This document shows, piece after piece, positions 7,964 to 16,971 of a stretch of 64,000 nucleotides of DNA. The DNA lies in the NCBI GenBank assembly GCA_964502095.1, contig CAZCUF010000006.1, positions 124,001 to 188,000 on the forward strand, written 5' to 3'. How positions within the stretch are numbered: position 1 is the first letter of the stretch; the number at the start of each line of letters is the position of its first letter. The stretch comes from JACPVF01 sp964502095 (GTDB taxonomy: Bacteria; Chloroflexota; Anaerolineae; Anaerolineales; Villigracilaceae). The notes beneath the pieces were generated by a model. The model did no database searches, was not told the DNA's origin, and saw only the letters and a program-made list of their open reading frames with translations. The position numbers and the translations under genes were made by a program.

Positions 7964-8602
7964 TTACTCGATGATTTCCCAGCCGCGTTCGCGCGCAGTG
8001 GCTTTCAAAGCCGCGTCGGGATGGGCCGCCACCGGATGCTCGGCATGTTCGAGCAGGGGAACGTCCTGTATCGTATCGCCATAGGCGAAGTCCACGCGTT
8101 TTACATTTAAGCGCGTCATCACTTTTTCGATTTTCCGTTCCGCCAACGTCAAATCTCCTGTGACGCTTACGCGTCCGTTCCGATATTCGACCGGCGTTCC
8201 AATCGTCTCGGCGCCGATGCGCCGGGCAAACGGCTCGATGATCGGTTCGACGACACTGCTCGCAATATAAACCTGCGCGCCCTGCTGTTTGTGACCGATC
8301 AGGCGCGCGATCACATCTTCGCGGCGCTTTGGCCAGAGATCATGCTCCACTGCCCACTCGCCCACTTCCTGCATCTTCCCGGGTGTCGCATTCCGAACCA
8401 GCGACAGGCTTTTGACCATCAAGCCTTGTCCCCACATCTGCCAATCGATCCAGCCGCGCTTTGCCAGGAAATAAGAAGGCGCGATCGAAGCCATGTACAA
8501 CCTGGCCTGCCATTGACTCTGGTGATGTCTCACCCAATCCACCAGCCCAATCACAGGCGAACCGGTGGTAAGCGTCCCCATCATATCTGATACAACGATC
8601 AT
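7964..8602 (-). CDS. HAD-IB family phosphatase-like protein
   Basis: 212-residue SerB-like HAD hydrolase. Motif I is SDMMGTLTTG with nucleophile Asp6, motif II IASSVVEP, Lys in AERKIEK and motif IV AYGDTIQDVPLLE. The position two after the nucleophile, normally the general acid Asp, is Met, which could lower or change phosphatase activity. The product is probably a cytoplasmic phosphatase of unknown substrate. It converges on the ABC exporter gene. Confidence 0.85.
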   Translation of the reverse strand: MIVVSDMMGTLTTGSPVIGLVDWVRHHQSQWQARLYMASIAPSYFLAKRGWIDWQMWGQGLMVKSLSLVRNATPGKMQEVGEWAVEHDLWPKRREDVIARLIGHKQQGAQVYIASSVVEPIIEPFARRIGAETIGTPVEYRNGRVSVTGDLTLAERKIEKVMTRLNVKRVDFAYGDTIQDVPLLEHAEHPVAAHPDAALKATARERGWEIIE

Positions 8603-8675
8603 CTGGATTTATCCTTTACAGCTAAATTTCGAATCTCGACCCGGTCGTTCTCCTGCGCACCCCCGCAAAATCACT

Positions 8676-10250
8676 TTATGCCACGTTCGTGTCGCTATCG
8701 TGCCGAACTTTCCAATACACAACCTGGTTGCGGCCTAATCTCTTTGCGGAATACAATGCCTGATCGGCCCTCGAGAGCAGCATTTCGAGCGTGTCTGAAG
8801 GCGATAGCAAAGTGGAAAGCCCCAAACTGATCGTCAGCGAAACATTCAGCAAACCGATTTCAATCGGCATATCCACGATGGCGCGCGATATCCTTCTCAC
8901 AAATTGACCGGCCTGTTCGAGATCGGTTTCCACAAGCAGAATGACGAATTCGTCTCCGCCCCAGCGCGCGAACAAGTCTGAGGTGCGGATGTTCTCCTGG
9001 CAGATCTTCACAAATGCTTCCAATACCCGGTCGCCCACGATGTGCCCGTGATCGTCATTGATGGTTTTGAAATTGTCGATATCCAGCCAGGCCAGGCTGA
9101 GCGGATGATCGAATCGTATGGCGCGCGATAAAGTCTGCTCTGCCAGGTCCAAAAAATGTCGGCGGTTCAAGGCATGAGTTAAACTGTCTATCGTAGCCAG
9201 CTTATGCAGTTCGATCTGCGCCAGTTTCAGTTCGGTGATGTCGCGCCAGACGATGAGACGGCCCATTAATTGACCCCGGTTATCGGTCAGAGGAGAGATG
9301 CGGAAATCCAGGAAACGGCGGGGCGGATCCCCAATTGGCACTTCCAACTGGGCCTCATTGACATCGTAGAACTTTTTTATAAATTCGGACCAATGGGGAA
9401 ATACCTGTTCGACCGGTTTTCCGATCACAGAATCGATGGAGGCAACCTTCAACTCCTTCTGCACAGTGGCATTGATATCCACTACGCGCTTTTGCGCGTC
9501 GAGCACGACCACGCCGTCGCTCATGCTTTCGATCAATGTATCGCGCGCGATGGGCACAACATCCAGCAGGTGATAACGCAACAGCGCAAATGTGAAGGCG
9601 ATCCCCACCAGAAAGAAGGAAAACGGCGTGTTATCGGCATTGGGAAGAAGCCGGAAGCCAAGCACAAAAATAAAACTGTTTATCCACGAAATGCAAATAC
9701 CGATCAACAACCAGCCGAGTTGTTTGCGGTATATACCTGCCGCGCTCAGAAAAGACTTCACGATCAATACTGTGGAAAAGAGGATGATTCCGTACGAGTA
9801 AATGACATTCGCCCAAAAGAGCGGCCCGCCGTCGGGGATCATACCCAACCCGGGGACGCGCTTTCCGCCGAAGAAGAAACCGTATGTCGGGTCGGTAAAT
9901 AAGGCGGCCAGCACGAAAATCGGCTCCATACATAACGCGAGCACCAGCGGCAATTTCACCCAATGTCCATAGCGCGTTAACTTCAGCGTGAAGAGCAGAA
10001 CCGCCGGAGGCACGGTCACGACCCCCACAAAAGTCAGGTCGAGCCAGAAATACGGATAAGGCCCGGGCGCGCCCGCCCAGAAGAATGCGTAAGTGATATC
10101 CCACCAACTCAAAGCCAACATCAAAACCAGCAGTGGAAGCGCGCCTGCAGAAGTGCGCCGCATTTGCCACACAACGAACGCTACCACCATGCAGATCAGG
10201 CCGGCGGCCGCCAAAGACGCGCTGTAAATGGTATTCGGTTCGATCGCCAT
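8676..10250 (-). CDS. Diguanylate cyclase, 7TM-PAS-GGDEF
   Basis: 524-residue membrane protein that should make cyclic di-GMP. Seven hydrophobic helices (about 8-225) match the N-terminal 7TM module of some histidine kinases. A PAS domain (about 235-350) contains the typical VVVLDAQKRVVDIN and WRDITELK ends. The GGDEF domain has an intact active site at 431-435 and an RTSD inhibitory I-site at 422-425, exactly five residues upstream, so product inhibition is expected. TATAAT on the minus strand at 10276-10271 gives a short leader. The gene is divergent from rsmI. Confidence 0.95.
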   Translation of the reverse strand: MAIEPNTIYSASLAAAGLICMVVAFVVWQMRRTSAGALPLLVLMLALSWWDITYAFFWAGAPGPYPYFWLDLTFVGVVTVPPAVLLFTLKLTRYGHWVKLPLVLALCMEPIFVLAALFTDPTYGFFFGGKRVPGLGMIPDGGPLFWANVIYSYGIILFSTVLIVKSFLSAAGIYRKQLGWLLIGICISWINSFIFVLGFRLLPNADNTPFSFFLVGIAFTFALLRYHLLDVVPIARDTLIESMSDGVVVLDAQKRVVDINATVQKELKVASIDSVIGKPVEQVFPHWSEFIKKFYDVNEAQLEVPIGDPPRRFLDFRISPLTDNRGQLMGRLIVWRDITELKLAQIELHKLATIDSLTHALNRRHFLDLAEQTLSRAIRFDHPLSLAWLDIDNFKTINDDHGHIVGDRVLEAFVKICQENIRTSDLFARWGGDEFVILLVETDLEQAGQFVRRISRAIVDMPIEIGLLNVSLTISLGLSTLLSPSDTLEMLLSRADQALYSAKRLGRNQVVYWKVRHDSDTNVA

Positions 10251-10270
10251 GAACTCACTCTCTCGTGAAA

Positions 10271-10295
10271 ATTATAGCATCCCCGGTGATAAAAT
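10271..10295. promoter_or_regulatory. Divergent -10 boxes for the cyclase gene and rsmI
   Basis: Minus strand: TATAAT at 10276-10271, 20 bases before the cyclase ATG. Plus strand: TGATAAAAT (extended -10, hexamer 10290-10295) ends exactly 6 bases before the rsmI ATG at 10302, which puts the transcript start at or next to the start codon, so rsmI mRNA is predicted leaderless. Confidence 0.6.
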
Positions 10296-10301
10296 CCCAT
10301 T

Positions 10302-11129
10302 ATGGGTACCCTCCATCTCGTTGCCACGCCCATCGGCAACCTCGAAGACCTTTCGCCGCGCGCCATCCGCATTTTACGGGAAGCGCGCCTGATCGCGGCG
10401 GAAGATACCCGTCAGACGCAGAAGCTCCTCTCGCACTTCGATATTCACACGCGCCTCATCAGCTATTTCGAACACAACAAACTGACCAGGCTGGATGCGA
10501 TTCTGGCCGCGCTCAACGAAGGCGATGTGGCTTTGGTCTCGGACGCGGGCACACCGGCCATCAATGATCCCGGCTACGAGTTGGTGCGCGCCGCCCTCGC
10601 TTCCGGCTTCGACGTTCGGCCTGTTCCCGGACCCTCGGCGCCCATCGCCGCTGTGACTGTTTCCGGCCTACCTACAGACGCGTTCCTGTATCTCGGCTAC
10701 CTGCCGCGTAAATCGTCCGAGCGGCATCAATTCCTCAGCCGGGTTGCGGATTTGCCTTACACGTTGATCTTCCTGGAAACGCCTCATCGCCTGCTGGATT
10801 CGCTGGACGATATGCTGGCTGTGCTTGGAGATCGTTCCATCGCCGCGGCGCGCGAATTGACCAAACTGCACGAGGAAGTGTTTCGCGGCAGGATCAGCGC
10901 GGCGCGGGTTTACTTCAAAGAACCGCGCGGCGAATTTGTGCTGGTGGTGGAAGGAACGGAGGAGGCTGAAACCGAAAAGTGGCCGGAGGAGAAATTGCTG
11001 GCCGCCATCCAGAAGAATCGTAAAATTGGAAAGTCTGCAAAAGATATCGCCGCGCAACTCGCCCCGCTCTCAGGATGGAATAAGCGGGACATTTATAATC
11101 TGGTCAATATAAGCGATAAGGAGAACTGA
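10302..11129 (+). CDS. rsmI: 16S rRNA (cytidine-1402 2'-O)-methyltransferase RsmI
   Basis: 275 residues, the usual length. N-terminal GTLHLVATPIGNLEDLS, AAEDTRQT, VSDAGTPAINDPG and PGPSAPIAAVTVSGL are signature segments of the tetrapyrrole-methylase-fold RsmI family, which methylates the ribose of C1402 in the ribosomal decoding centre with SAM. There is no Shine-Dalgarno sequence; the promoter -10 ends 6 bases before the ATG, so translation is probably leaderless. The S10 peptidase gene begins 1 base after its stop and is likely co-transcribed. Confidence 0.96.
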   Translation: MGTLHLVATPIGNLEDLSPRAIRILREARLIAAEDTRQTQKLLSHFDIHTRLISYFEHNKLTRLDAILAALNEGDVALVSDAGTPAINDPGYELVRAALASGFDVRPVPGPSAPIAAVTVSGLPTDAFLYLGYLPRKSSERHQFLSRVADLPYTLIFLETPHRLLDSLDDMLAVLGDRSIAAARELTKLHEEVFRGRISAARVYFKEPRGEFVLVVEGTEEAETEKWPEEKLLAAIQKNRKIGKSAKDIAAQLAPLSGWNKRDIYNLVNISDKEN

Positions 11130-11130
11130 C

Positions 11131-12627
11131 ATGGCGGAAGAAAAACCGGAAGAAAAGCCTGCCCTGAACAAACCCGAAGGGAAGAAGGAAGAAAAGCCTG
11201 CTCCCAAAGACAACCTCGTCCAGACTCAGCACACGCTGACGGTACGCGGCAAAGAGATCAAGTACACCGTCACAGCCGGGACGATGATTCTTAAGGAGGA
11301 AACAGCCGATCGGGAGAAGGAAGCGGAGGGCGAAAAGCCGCGCGCACAAGTTTTCTTCGTGGCCTATTCCAAAGACGACGAAGCCGATAAATCGAAACGA
11401 CCGATCACATTCTCATTCAACGGCGGGCCGGGTTCCGCCTCGGTGTGGATGCATCTCGGCCTGCTTGGGCCGCGGCGCGCGGCGCTCGAGTTCGATGGTA
11501 ATCTTCCCAAGCCGCCCTTTCAATTGACCGATAACGAATATTCCCTGCTCGATGAAACCGATCTGGTGTTTATCGATCCGATCAGCACAGGTTACTCGCG
11601 CCCGGTGGAAGGTGAGAAGCCAAAGGAATGGCACGCCTTCAAAAAAGATATCGAATCGGTGGGCGATTTTATTCGCTTGTACACCACGCGTTACGGCCGC
11701 TGGCTCTCGCCCAAATTTCTGATCGGCGAAAGTTACGGCACCACGCGCGCGGCGGGGCTTTCCGGTTATCTGCAGGAACGGCACGGGCTTTATCTCAACG
11801 GCATCATGCTCATCTCCGCCGTACTCGATTTCACGACCATTGATTTTCCGGTCAACAACGACCTGCCGTATATTCTCTTCCTGCCGTCCTATGCGGCCAC
11901 AGCCTGGTATCACCGCGCTTCGCGCCTGCGCAAGACTTTGCAAAACTTATTGAAGGAAGTCGAGCAGTTTGCAATGGGCGAGTACGCCGCGGCCTTGCTC
12001 AAAGGCGACCAACTCACGCCGCGCGAACGCGCCACCATCGTCGAGAAGCTGGCGCGCTATACCGGGCTTTCGCACGAGTTCATCGAACGCTCGAACTTGC
12101 GCATCACGGACCAGCGCTTCTTCAAAGAACTCCTGCGCTCACGCGGACAGACCGTTGGCCGCCTCGACAGCCGCTTCATCGGCATCGACCGGCTGGGCGT
12201 CACCGAAAACGCGGAATACGATCCGCTGTTGACCAATGTGCTCGGTCCGTATGCCGCGACCTTTTACGAATATGTGCGCGCCGAATTGAAATTCGAATCC
12301 GACCTTCCGTACGAAATTTTGAGCGGTTTCGTGCATCCGTGGTCGTTCCAGCCGTTCGAAAATCAATATGCCAATGTCGGCGAGACTTTGCGCCAGGCGA
12401 TGACCTATAATCCGCATCTCAAAGTGTTCGTAGCCAACGGTTATTACGATCTTGGCACGCCGTACTTCGCCACTGAATACACGTTCAACCATCTCGGCCT
12501 CGATCAAAGCCTGCGTGGTCACGTAAGCATGGGTTATTACGAAGCGGGCCACATGATGTACATTCACATGCCGTCGTTGGCGCAATTGAAAAACGATCTG
12601 GCCGATTTTATTCAAGGTGCAAAATAA
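11131..12627 (+). CDS. Serine carboxypeptidase-like S10 family peptidase
   Basis: 498 residues of the alpha/beta-hydrolase S10 family. The oxyanion region is FNGGPGSASVWMHLGLLGPR, the nucleophile Ser201 lies in IGESYG, and the C-terminal VANGYYDLGTPY and AGHMMYIH carry the expected Asp and His. No signal peptide is seen; the N-terminus is a charged Lys/Glu/Pro-rich stretch (residues 1-35), so the enzyme is probably cytoplasmic, unlike vacuolar S10 enzymes. The start is preceded by AAGGAGAA. It sits between rsmI and the isomerase gene in one tight operon. Confidence 0.93.
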   Translation: MAEEKPEEKPALNKPEGKKEEKPAPKDNLVQTQHTLTVRGKEIKYTVTAGTMILKEETADREKEAEGEKPRAQVFFVAYSKDDEADKSKRPITFSFNGGPGSASVWMHLGLLGPRRAALEFDGNLPKPPFQLTDNEYSLLDETDLVFIDPISTGYSRPVEGEKPKEWHAFKKDIESVGDFIRLYTTRYGRWLSPKFLIGESYGTTRAAGLSGYLQERHGLYLNGIMLISAVLDFTTIDFPVNNDLPYILFLPSYAATAWYHRASRLRKTLQNLLKEVEQFAMGEYAAALLKGDQLTPRERATIVEKLARYTGLSHEFIERSNLRITDQRFFKELLRSRGQTVGRLDSRFIGIDRLGVTENAEYDPLLTNVLGPYAATFYEYVRAELKFESDLPYEILSGFVHPWSFQPFENQYANVGETLRQAMTYNPHLKVFVANGYYDLGTPYFATEYTFNHLGLDQSLRGHVSMGYYEAGHMMYIHMPSLAQLKNDLADFIQGAK

Positions 12628-12628
12628 C

Positions 12629-13693
12629 ATGGACTTAGACGATCTCGAACGTTTCAAGCAACTCGATAAACAAAATATGCTCGGCGAAATAGACGGCCTG
12701 CCCGATCAGCTTGCGGCGGCCTTCGCCAGCGGACTCCAACAACCCCTGCCCGATTGGAAAAATATCCGGCACGTGGTGATCTCAGGCATGGGCGGCTCCG
12801 CCATCGGCGCGGACTTGCTGGCCGCGTATGCCGCTCCGACCGCCCCGATAGCTGTCACCGTTCACCGCGATTATGGCCTGCCCGCCTGGGCGCGCGGCGA
12901 AGACGTGCTGGTGGTGGCGTCTTCACATTCCGGCAACACCGAAGAAACGCTCGACTCGTTCGATGCCGCGCTCGAAAACAAATGCCGCCTGCTGGCGGTC
13001 TGCACGGGAGGCGAACTACGCGAGCGCGCCAAGGCCAAACAGATTCCATGCTGGACGTTCGATCACAAAGGCCAGCCGCGCGCGGCGGTGGGATTCTCGT
13101 TCGGCTTGCTGTTGGCGCTGTTCAGCCGTCTCGGTCTGCTCCCCGATCAAACGGAAGCCATCAAGGGTGCGGTCGAGGCGATGAAAAAGTCGCAGGAAAA
13201 TCTGCGCGCGGAGATTCCCGCCGTCAATAACCCGGCCAAACGATATGCCGGTCAATTAATGGGGCGCTGGGTTACAGTAATGGGCGCGGGTCTGCTTGCG
13301 CCGGTGGCGCGCCGCTGGAAGGGACAAATGAACGAGGTCGTCAAGGCGGGCGCGAATTTCGAGTACCTGCCCGAAGCCGATCACAACACATTGGCGGGAA
13401 CGTTGAATCCCGACGAAGTTTTAAATCCGCACACAATGACTTTGTTCCTGCGCGCGCCCTCCGATCATCCGCGGCACCGCCTGCGCTCCGATCTCACGCG
13501 TCAAACCATGATGATGGAAGGCATGAACACCGATCACGTGGATGCGCGCGGCGATCACCCGCTCGCGCATATGTGGACTTTGATCCTGTTCGGCGATTAC
13601 ATGGCGTATTATGCGGCCATGGGATACGGCATGGACCCTACGCCTGTGGACGCATTGGAAAATTTCAAACAGACGTTGAAGGAAACAAAATAA
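12629..13693 (+). CDS. Bifunctional phosphoglucose/phosphomannose isomerase
   Basis: 354 residues with an N-terminal SIS domain (SGMGGSAIGADLLAAY, SSHSGNTEETLDSF) and a C-terminal PGI/PMI-specific domain containing AGANFEYLPEADHNTLAG and DHVDARGDHPLAHMW. The family interconverts glucose-6-P or mannose-6-P and fructose-6-P. It begins one base after the stop of the peptidase gene; ATG 12629 is preferred over the overlapping GTG 12617, because AAGGTG lies at the right distance. Together with the tandem phosphofructokinase near 54 kb it supports a working upper glycolysis. Confidence 0.93.
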   Translation: MDLDDLERFKQLDKQNMLGEIDGLPDQLAAAFASGLQQPLPDWKNIRHVVISGMGGSAIGADLLAAYAAPTAPIAVTVHRDYGLPAWARGEDVLVVASSHSGNTEETLDSFDAALENKCRLLAVCTGGELRERAKAKQIPCWTFDHKGQPRAAVGFSFGLLLALFSRLGLLPDQTEAIKGAVEAMKKSQENLRAEIPAVNNPAKRYAGQLMGRWVTVMGAGLLAPVARRWKGQMNEVVKAGANFEYLPEADHNTLAGTLNPDEVLNPHTMTLFLRAPSDHPRHRLRSDLTRQTMMMEGMNTDHVDARGDHPLAHMWTLILFGDYMAYYAAMGYGMDPTPVDALENFKQTLKETK

Positions 13694-13779
13694 TCGCGGG
13701 AAAGAATTTTATGGAATATTCGCATTGACTCTGCGAATCAGGCTCAACCTTTGCGAAACAAGAGAGAACAGGATCGAAC

Positions 13780-14544
13780 ATGCACATTTTAGTAACAAAC
13801 GATGACGGCGTGCAAGCGCCCGGGCTGTTGGCGCTGGCGCAGGCCATACGCCCGCTTGGTAAAGTGACCGTCTTTGCGCCAGACCACAACTGGTCCGCTT
13901 CGGGGCATGTCAAGACCTTGGACCGCCCACTGCGCGTGCGCGAAACCGTGCTGACCGATGGGTCGCACGCCTACATGTGCGACGGCGCGCCGTCGGATTG
14001 TGTGGCTCTGCCTTTGCTGGGGTTCCTCAAAGAAAAAATTGATCTGCTGGTCTCGGGCATTAACCCAACCGCCAATATCGGCCACGATGTAACATATTCC
14101 GGCACAGTCACAGCCGCCATGGAAGCGGTGATCAATGGCATTCCCGGTATCGCGGTCTCGTTGGATACGCCAGCCGAGCTCAAGGGCGCGCTGGATTATT
14201 CCACTGCCGCGTGGGTGGGCAGGCACGTGACCGAACAGGCGCTCGCGGACAATCTGCCGAAGGATGTGGTACTGAACGTCAATGTGCCGTATCGCAAGCA
14301 GGCTGAATTGAGCGGATTCATGGTCACACGCCAGGGATTGCGCGTATACCGCGACGCGTTGGACGCGCGCATCGACCCGCACGGACGGCCCTATTATTGG
14401 ATCGGCGGCGAAGCGCCCACCGGCGTAGTGGAGGAAGGCACAGACGTGGGCGCGCTGGCCGGGGGCTATGTCTCCGTCACACCCCTGCAATTGGATTTGA
14501 CCCACTACAAAGCGATGGATATTCTCAGGAAGTGGAAATTTTAA
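13780..14544 (+). CDS. surE: 5'/3'-nucleotidase SurE
   Basis: 254-residue survival protein SurE, a metal-dependent nucleoside monophosphate phosphatase. N-terminal ILVTNDDGVQAPG carries the two metal-binding aspartates, followed by VFAPDHNWSASGH, DGAPSDCV and SGINPTANIGHDVTYSGTV. Length and order are typical. The 86-base gap before it contains a small ATTCGC/GCGAAT hairpin and the RBS-like AGAGAGAACAGG. The aldo/keto reductase follows closely. Confidence 0.96.
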   Translation: MHILVTNDDGVQAPGLLALAQAIRPLGKVTVFAPDHNWSASGHVKTLDRPLRVRETVLTDGSHAYMCDGAPSDCVALPLLGFLKEKIDLLVSGINPTANIGHDVTYSGTVTAAMEAVINGIPGIAVSLDTPAELKGALDYSTAAWVGRHVTEQALADNLPKDVVLNVNVPYRKQAELSGFMVTRQGLRVYRDALDARIDPHGRPYYWIGGEAPTGVVEEGTDVGALAGGYVSVTPLQLDLTHYKAMDILRKWKF

Positions 14545-14584
14545 TTTGAAGGCGCGGACGAGCGCAGAAAAAAAGGAAACCATA

Positions 14585-15577
14585 ATGCCCTACCTCGCAT
14601 TAGCTTCCCGTTACGACTCCATGCCCTACAACCGCGTCGGCAAAAGCGGATTGAAACTGCCGGCCATCTCGCTCGGCTGGTGGTACAACTTTGGCGGCCT
14701 GGATGTACTGGAGAATGGACGCGCCATTGCGCGCCGCGCCTTCGATCTGGGCGTTACGCATTTCGACCTTGCCAACAATTACGGTCCGCCGCCCGGTTCG
14801 GCGGAGGAAAATTTTGGAACGTTGTTCAAACAGGACTTTCACCCGTATCGCGACGAACTCATTGTCTCGACCAAGGCCGGTTACGATATGTGGCCGGGAC
14901 CGTACGGCGAATGGGGTTCGCGCAAATATCTGTTGGCGAGTCTCGACGCCTCGTTGAAACGAATGGGCCTCGATTATGTGGATATCTTCTACAGCCACCG
15001 TCCCGATCCCGATACGCCGCTCGAAGAAACGATGGGCGCGCTCGACTCAGCCGTCAGACAGGGCAAAGCCCTTTATGTCGGCATCTCGAACTACAATCCG
15101 GAAATGACCCGCCGCGCCGCAGAAATTCTCCGCGGCCTCGGTACGCCCTGCCTCATCCACCAGCCCGCGTACAACATGTTCAATCGCTGGGTGGAGGACG
15201 GCCTGCTCGACATGCTGACCGAGGAGGGCATCGGCTGTATCGCCTTCTCGCCTCTCGCGCAGGGACAGTTGACCGACCGTTACCTGAGCGGAATCCCCGC
15301 TGGAGCGCGCGCCACCAAAACCGAGCGCGTCTGGCTCACATCAAAAACGGTGCAGAAGAATCTGCCGCGCGCCAAAAAGCTGAATGCGTTCGCAAAAAAA
15401 CGCGGACAATCTCTCGCGCAAATGGCGCTCGCCTGGGTATTGAGAAAACCGGCTGTGACCTCGGCCCTGATCGGCGCAAGCAGTGTAAAGCAGTTGGAGG
15501 ATAATCTCGGCGCGTTGAACAATTTGAAGTTCGAAGATGAGGAATTACAGACCATCGAAAAGATTCTCAAAACGTAA
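14585..15577 (+). CDS. YghZ-like aldo/keto reductase
   Basis: 330-residue NADPH-dependent aldo/keto reductase. The segments GKSGLKLPAISLG, THFDLANNYGPPPGSAEENF, STKAGYDMWPGPYG and VDIFYSHRPDPDTPLEET match closely the YghZ/Gpr group, which reduces L-glyceraldehyde-3-phosphate and methylglyoxal and relates to Kv-beta proteins. The start 14585 is preferred because AAAAAGGAAACC precedes it; the frame also opens at 14546. A likely role is detoxifying reactive aldehydes from glycolysis. Confidence 0.93.
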   Translation: MPYLALASRYDSMPYNRVGKSGLKLPAISLGWWYNFGGLDVLENGRAIARRAFDLGVTHFDLANNYGPPPGSAEENFGTLFKQDFHPYRDELIVSTKAGYDMWPGPYGEWGSRKYLLASLDASLKRMGLDYVDIFYSHRPDPDTPLEETMGALDSAVRQGKALYVGISNYNPEMTRRAAEILRGLGTPCLIHQPAYNMFNRWVEDGLLDMLTEEGIGCIAFSPLAQGQLTDRYLSGIPAGARATKTERVWLTSKTVQKNLPRAKKLNAFAKKRGQSLAQMALAWVLRKPAVTSALIGASSVKQLEDNLGALNNLKFEDEELQTIEKILKT

Positions 15578-15633
15578 ATCCCGCGAGACGAACCAGCCAA
15601 TGACGTGTTGAAATTTATACAAAGGAGACGCCC

Positions 15634-16323
15634 ATGTCTGCGAGAAAGAATATGAGCTCCAAATCTGCAGAGAATCCATCTCCTGCGGCAGAGGAAAAAC
15701 CGAAAAGTTTATGGTCGTTCCATGGAATGGAGGATGTCTATTTCCAGCGCGAGGCACAGGTCAATTTCTGGACGGTGATGGGCGGATTGCAAATTGCGGT
15801 TTTGTTGACACAGGTAGGCGCTCTTTGGAACGAAGTACAGGCAGGACGATGGTATTTACTCCTGTACTTTCTGGCCGCTTTATTGATCATCGTGCTGATG
15901 TGGGCGTCAACAGCCTGGGGAAGCCTGGTTCTAAAATGGACAATCACTATTCCCAACATCATTACGAGCTTCTTTGGAAATTTTGTCATGGCGCTCGCTT
16001 GTCTCCTGATCGTTAACCCGGCAGGCTGGCTTCTCGGCATTGCAATTGCCGCATCTTGGAATTGGTTGCAACAGCTCTCTTTTTATAAGTCGGGCGCGTG
16101 GGAATCTTTTTCGTCGGAAATAAACAAACAGTTAAAAGCCAACCTCTGGGTCTATGGTTTCTGGCCGCTCATTTGTTTGGCAGGTGCGCTCCATCTCTTC
16201 CTGGCGCCTTCCGCCACGGTAGAGGGGATTTGGGGAATCATCATTCTAGCTGTAGTCATCAACGCCCTTTTTCGACAGCATCAAGGCATGGAACGCGAAA
16301 AAAGGGATTTGGGGATTCCTTAA
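15634..16323 (+). CDS. Membrane protein of unknown function
   Basis: 229 residues: a charged, Ser/Glu-rich N-terminus (1-35), then about five hydrophobic segments between residues 45 and 210. The start is supported by AAAGGAGACGCCC. No family is recognised. The neighbouring repair-type gene starts shortly downstream on the same strand, but no functional link can be read. Confidence 0.75.
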   Translation: MSARKNMSSKSAENPSPAAEEKPKSLWSFHGMEDVYFQREAQVNFWTVMGGLQIAVLLTQVGALWNEVQAGRWYLLLYFLAALLIIVLMWASTAWGSLVLKWTITIPNIITSFFGNFVMALACLLIVNPAGWLLGIAIAASWNWLQQLSFYKSGAWESFSSEINKQLKANLWVYGFWPLICLAGALHLFLAPSATVEGIWGIIILAVVINALFRQHQGMEREKRDLGIP

Positions 16324-16370
16324 GATCGTCTCGGCCCTCCCATGACAGGAGAAGGAAGAAAGTGAATAGC

Positions 16371-16757
16371 ATGCCTATATTTACATCTCCTCCAAATGTG
16401 CAACAGTTCCAATCGCTCGTCTGGGACCTCGTGCGCCAAATCCCGCGCGGACGGGTCGCCAGTTACGGTCAGATCGCGCTGATGCTGGCTCCGCCAAGCG
16501 GCGTGGATTTTGAGTCGTACCGCGCCTTCGGTCCGCGCTGGGTGGGCGGCGCGATGGCGGCCTGTCCGGATGACGTTCCGTGGCAGAGGGTGATCAACTC
16601 GCAGGGCAGGATCAGTGAGCGGCCGGGCGCGGAGCGTCAGCGTGTTTTGCTGGAGGCAGAGGGAGTCGAGTTCGTCAAAGATAAAGTGGATTTCAAGAAA
16701 TACGGCTGGCGGGGATTGGACGAAGACGATGAGCCGCAACAAGCTAAATTGTTTTAA
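16371..16757 (+). CDS. Alkyltransferase-like (ATL) protein of the MGMT family, Trp in place of the active Cys
   Basis: 128 residues matching the DNA-binding domain of O6-alkylguanine-DNA alkyltransferases: FQSLVWDLVRQIPRGRVASYGQIA and VGGAMAACPDDVPWQRVINSQGRIS. The catalytic PCHRV motif reads PWQRV, so it cannot accept an alkyl group. Such ATL proteins bind alkylated guanine and recruit nucleotide excision repair. A GTG at 16362 close to AGGAGAAGGA is an alternative start that would add three residues. Confidence 0.9.
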   Translation: MPIFTSPPNVQQFQSLVWDLVRQIPRGRVASYGQIALMLAPPSGVDFESYRAFGPRWVGGAMAACPDDVPWQRVINSQGRISERPGAERQRVLLEAEGVEFVKDKVDFKKYGWRGLDEDDEPQQAKLF

Positions 16758-16971
16758 ACGATTCGAAGTCTCATGGAAATACAGGGCGCGGAAAGTTTTT
16801 CTCCGTCCGCTCTGAGGCGCAGAGCAAGAAAAACTTCCTCTTTCCTTCCCCTCTCAAGTTGACGTATACTTAATAAAACATGGGGCGGAAAATCTTCACC
16901 ATGTGCGGCGAGTTTCGACAGGAATTCCCGCGCTCCGACTGCCGTTCACGGCCTTCCGAGGAGAGAAACCC
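16758..16971. other. Intergenic region without gene
   Basis: Contains TTGACG directly followed by TATACT near 16859-16871, which cannot serve as a standard -35/-10 pair, and a GGAGAGAAACCC ribosome site at the end. An ATG at 16880 opens no convincing gene. Nothing else was seen. Confidence 0.4.
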
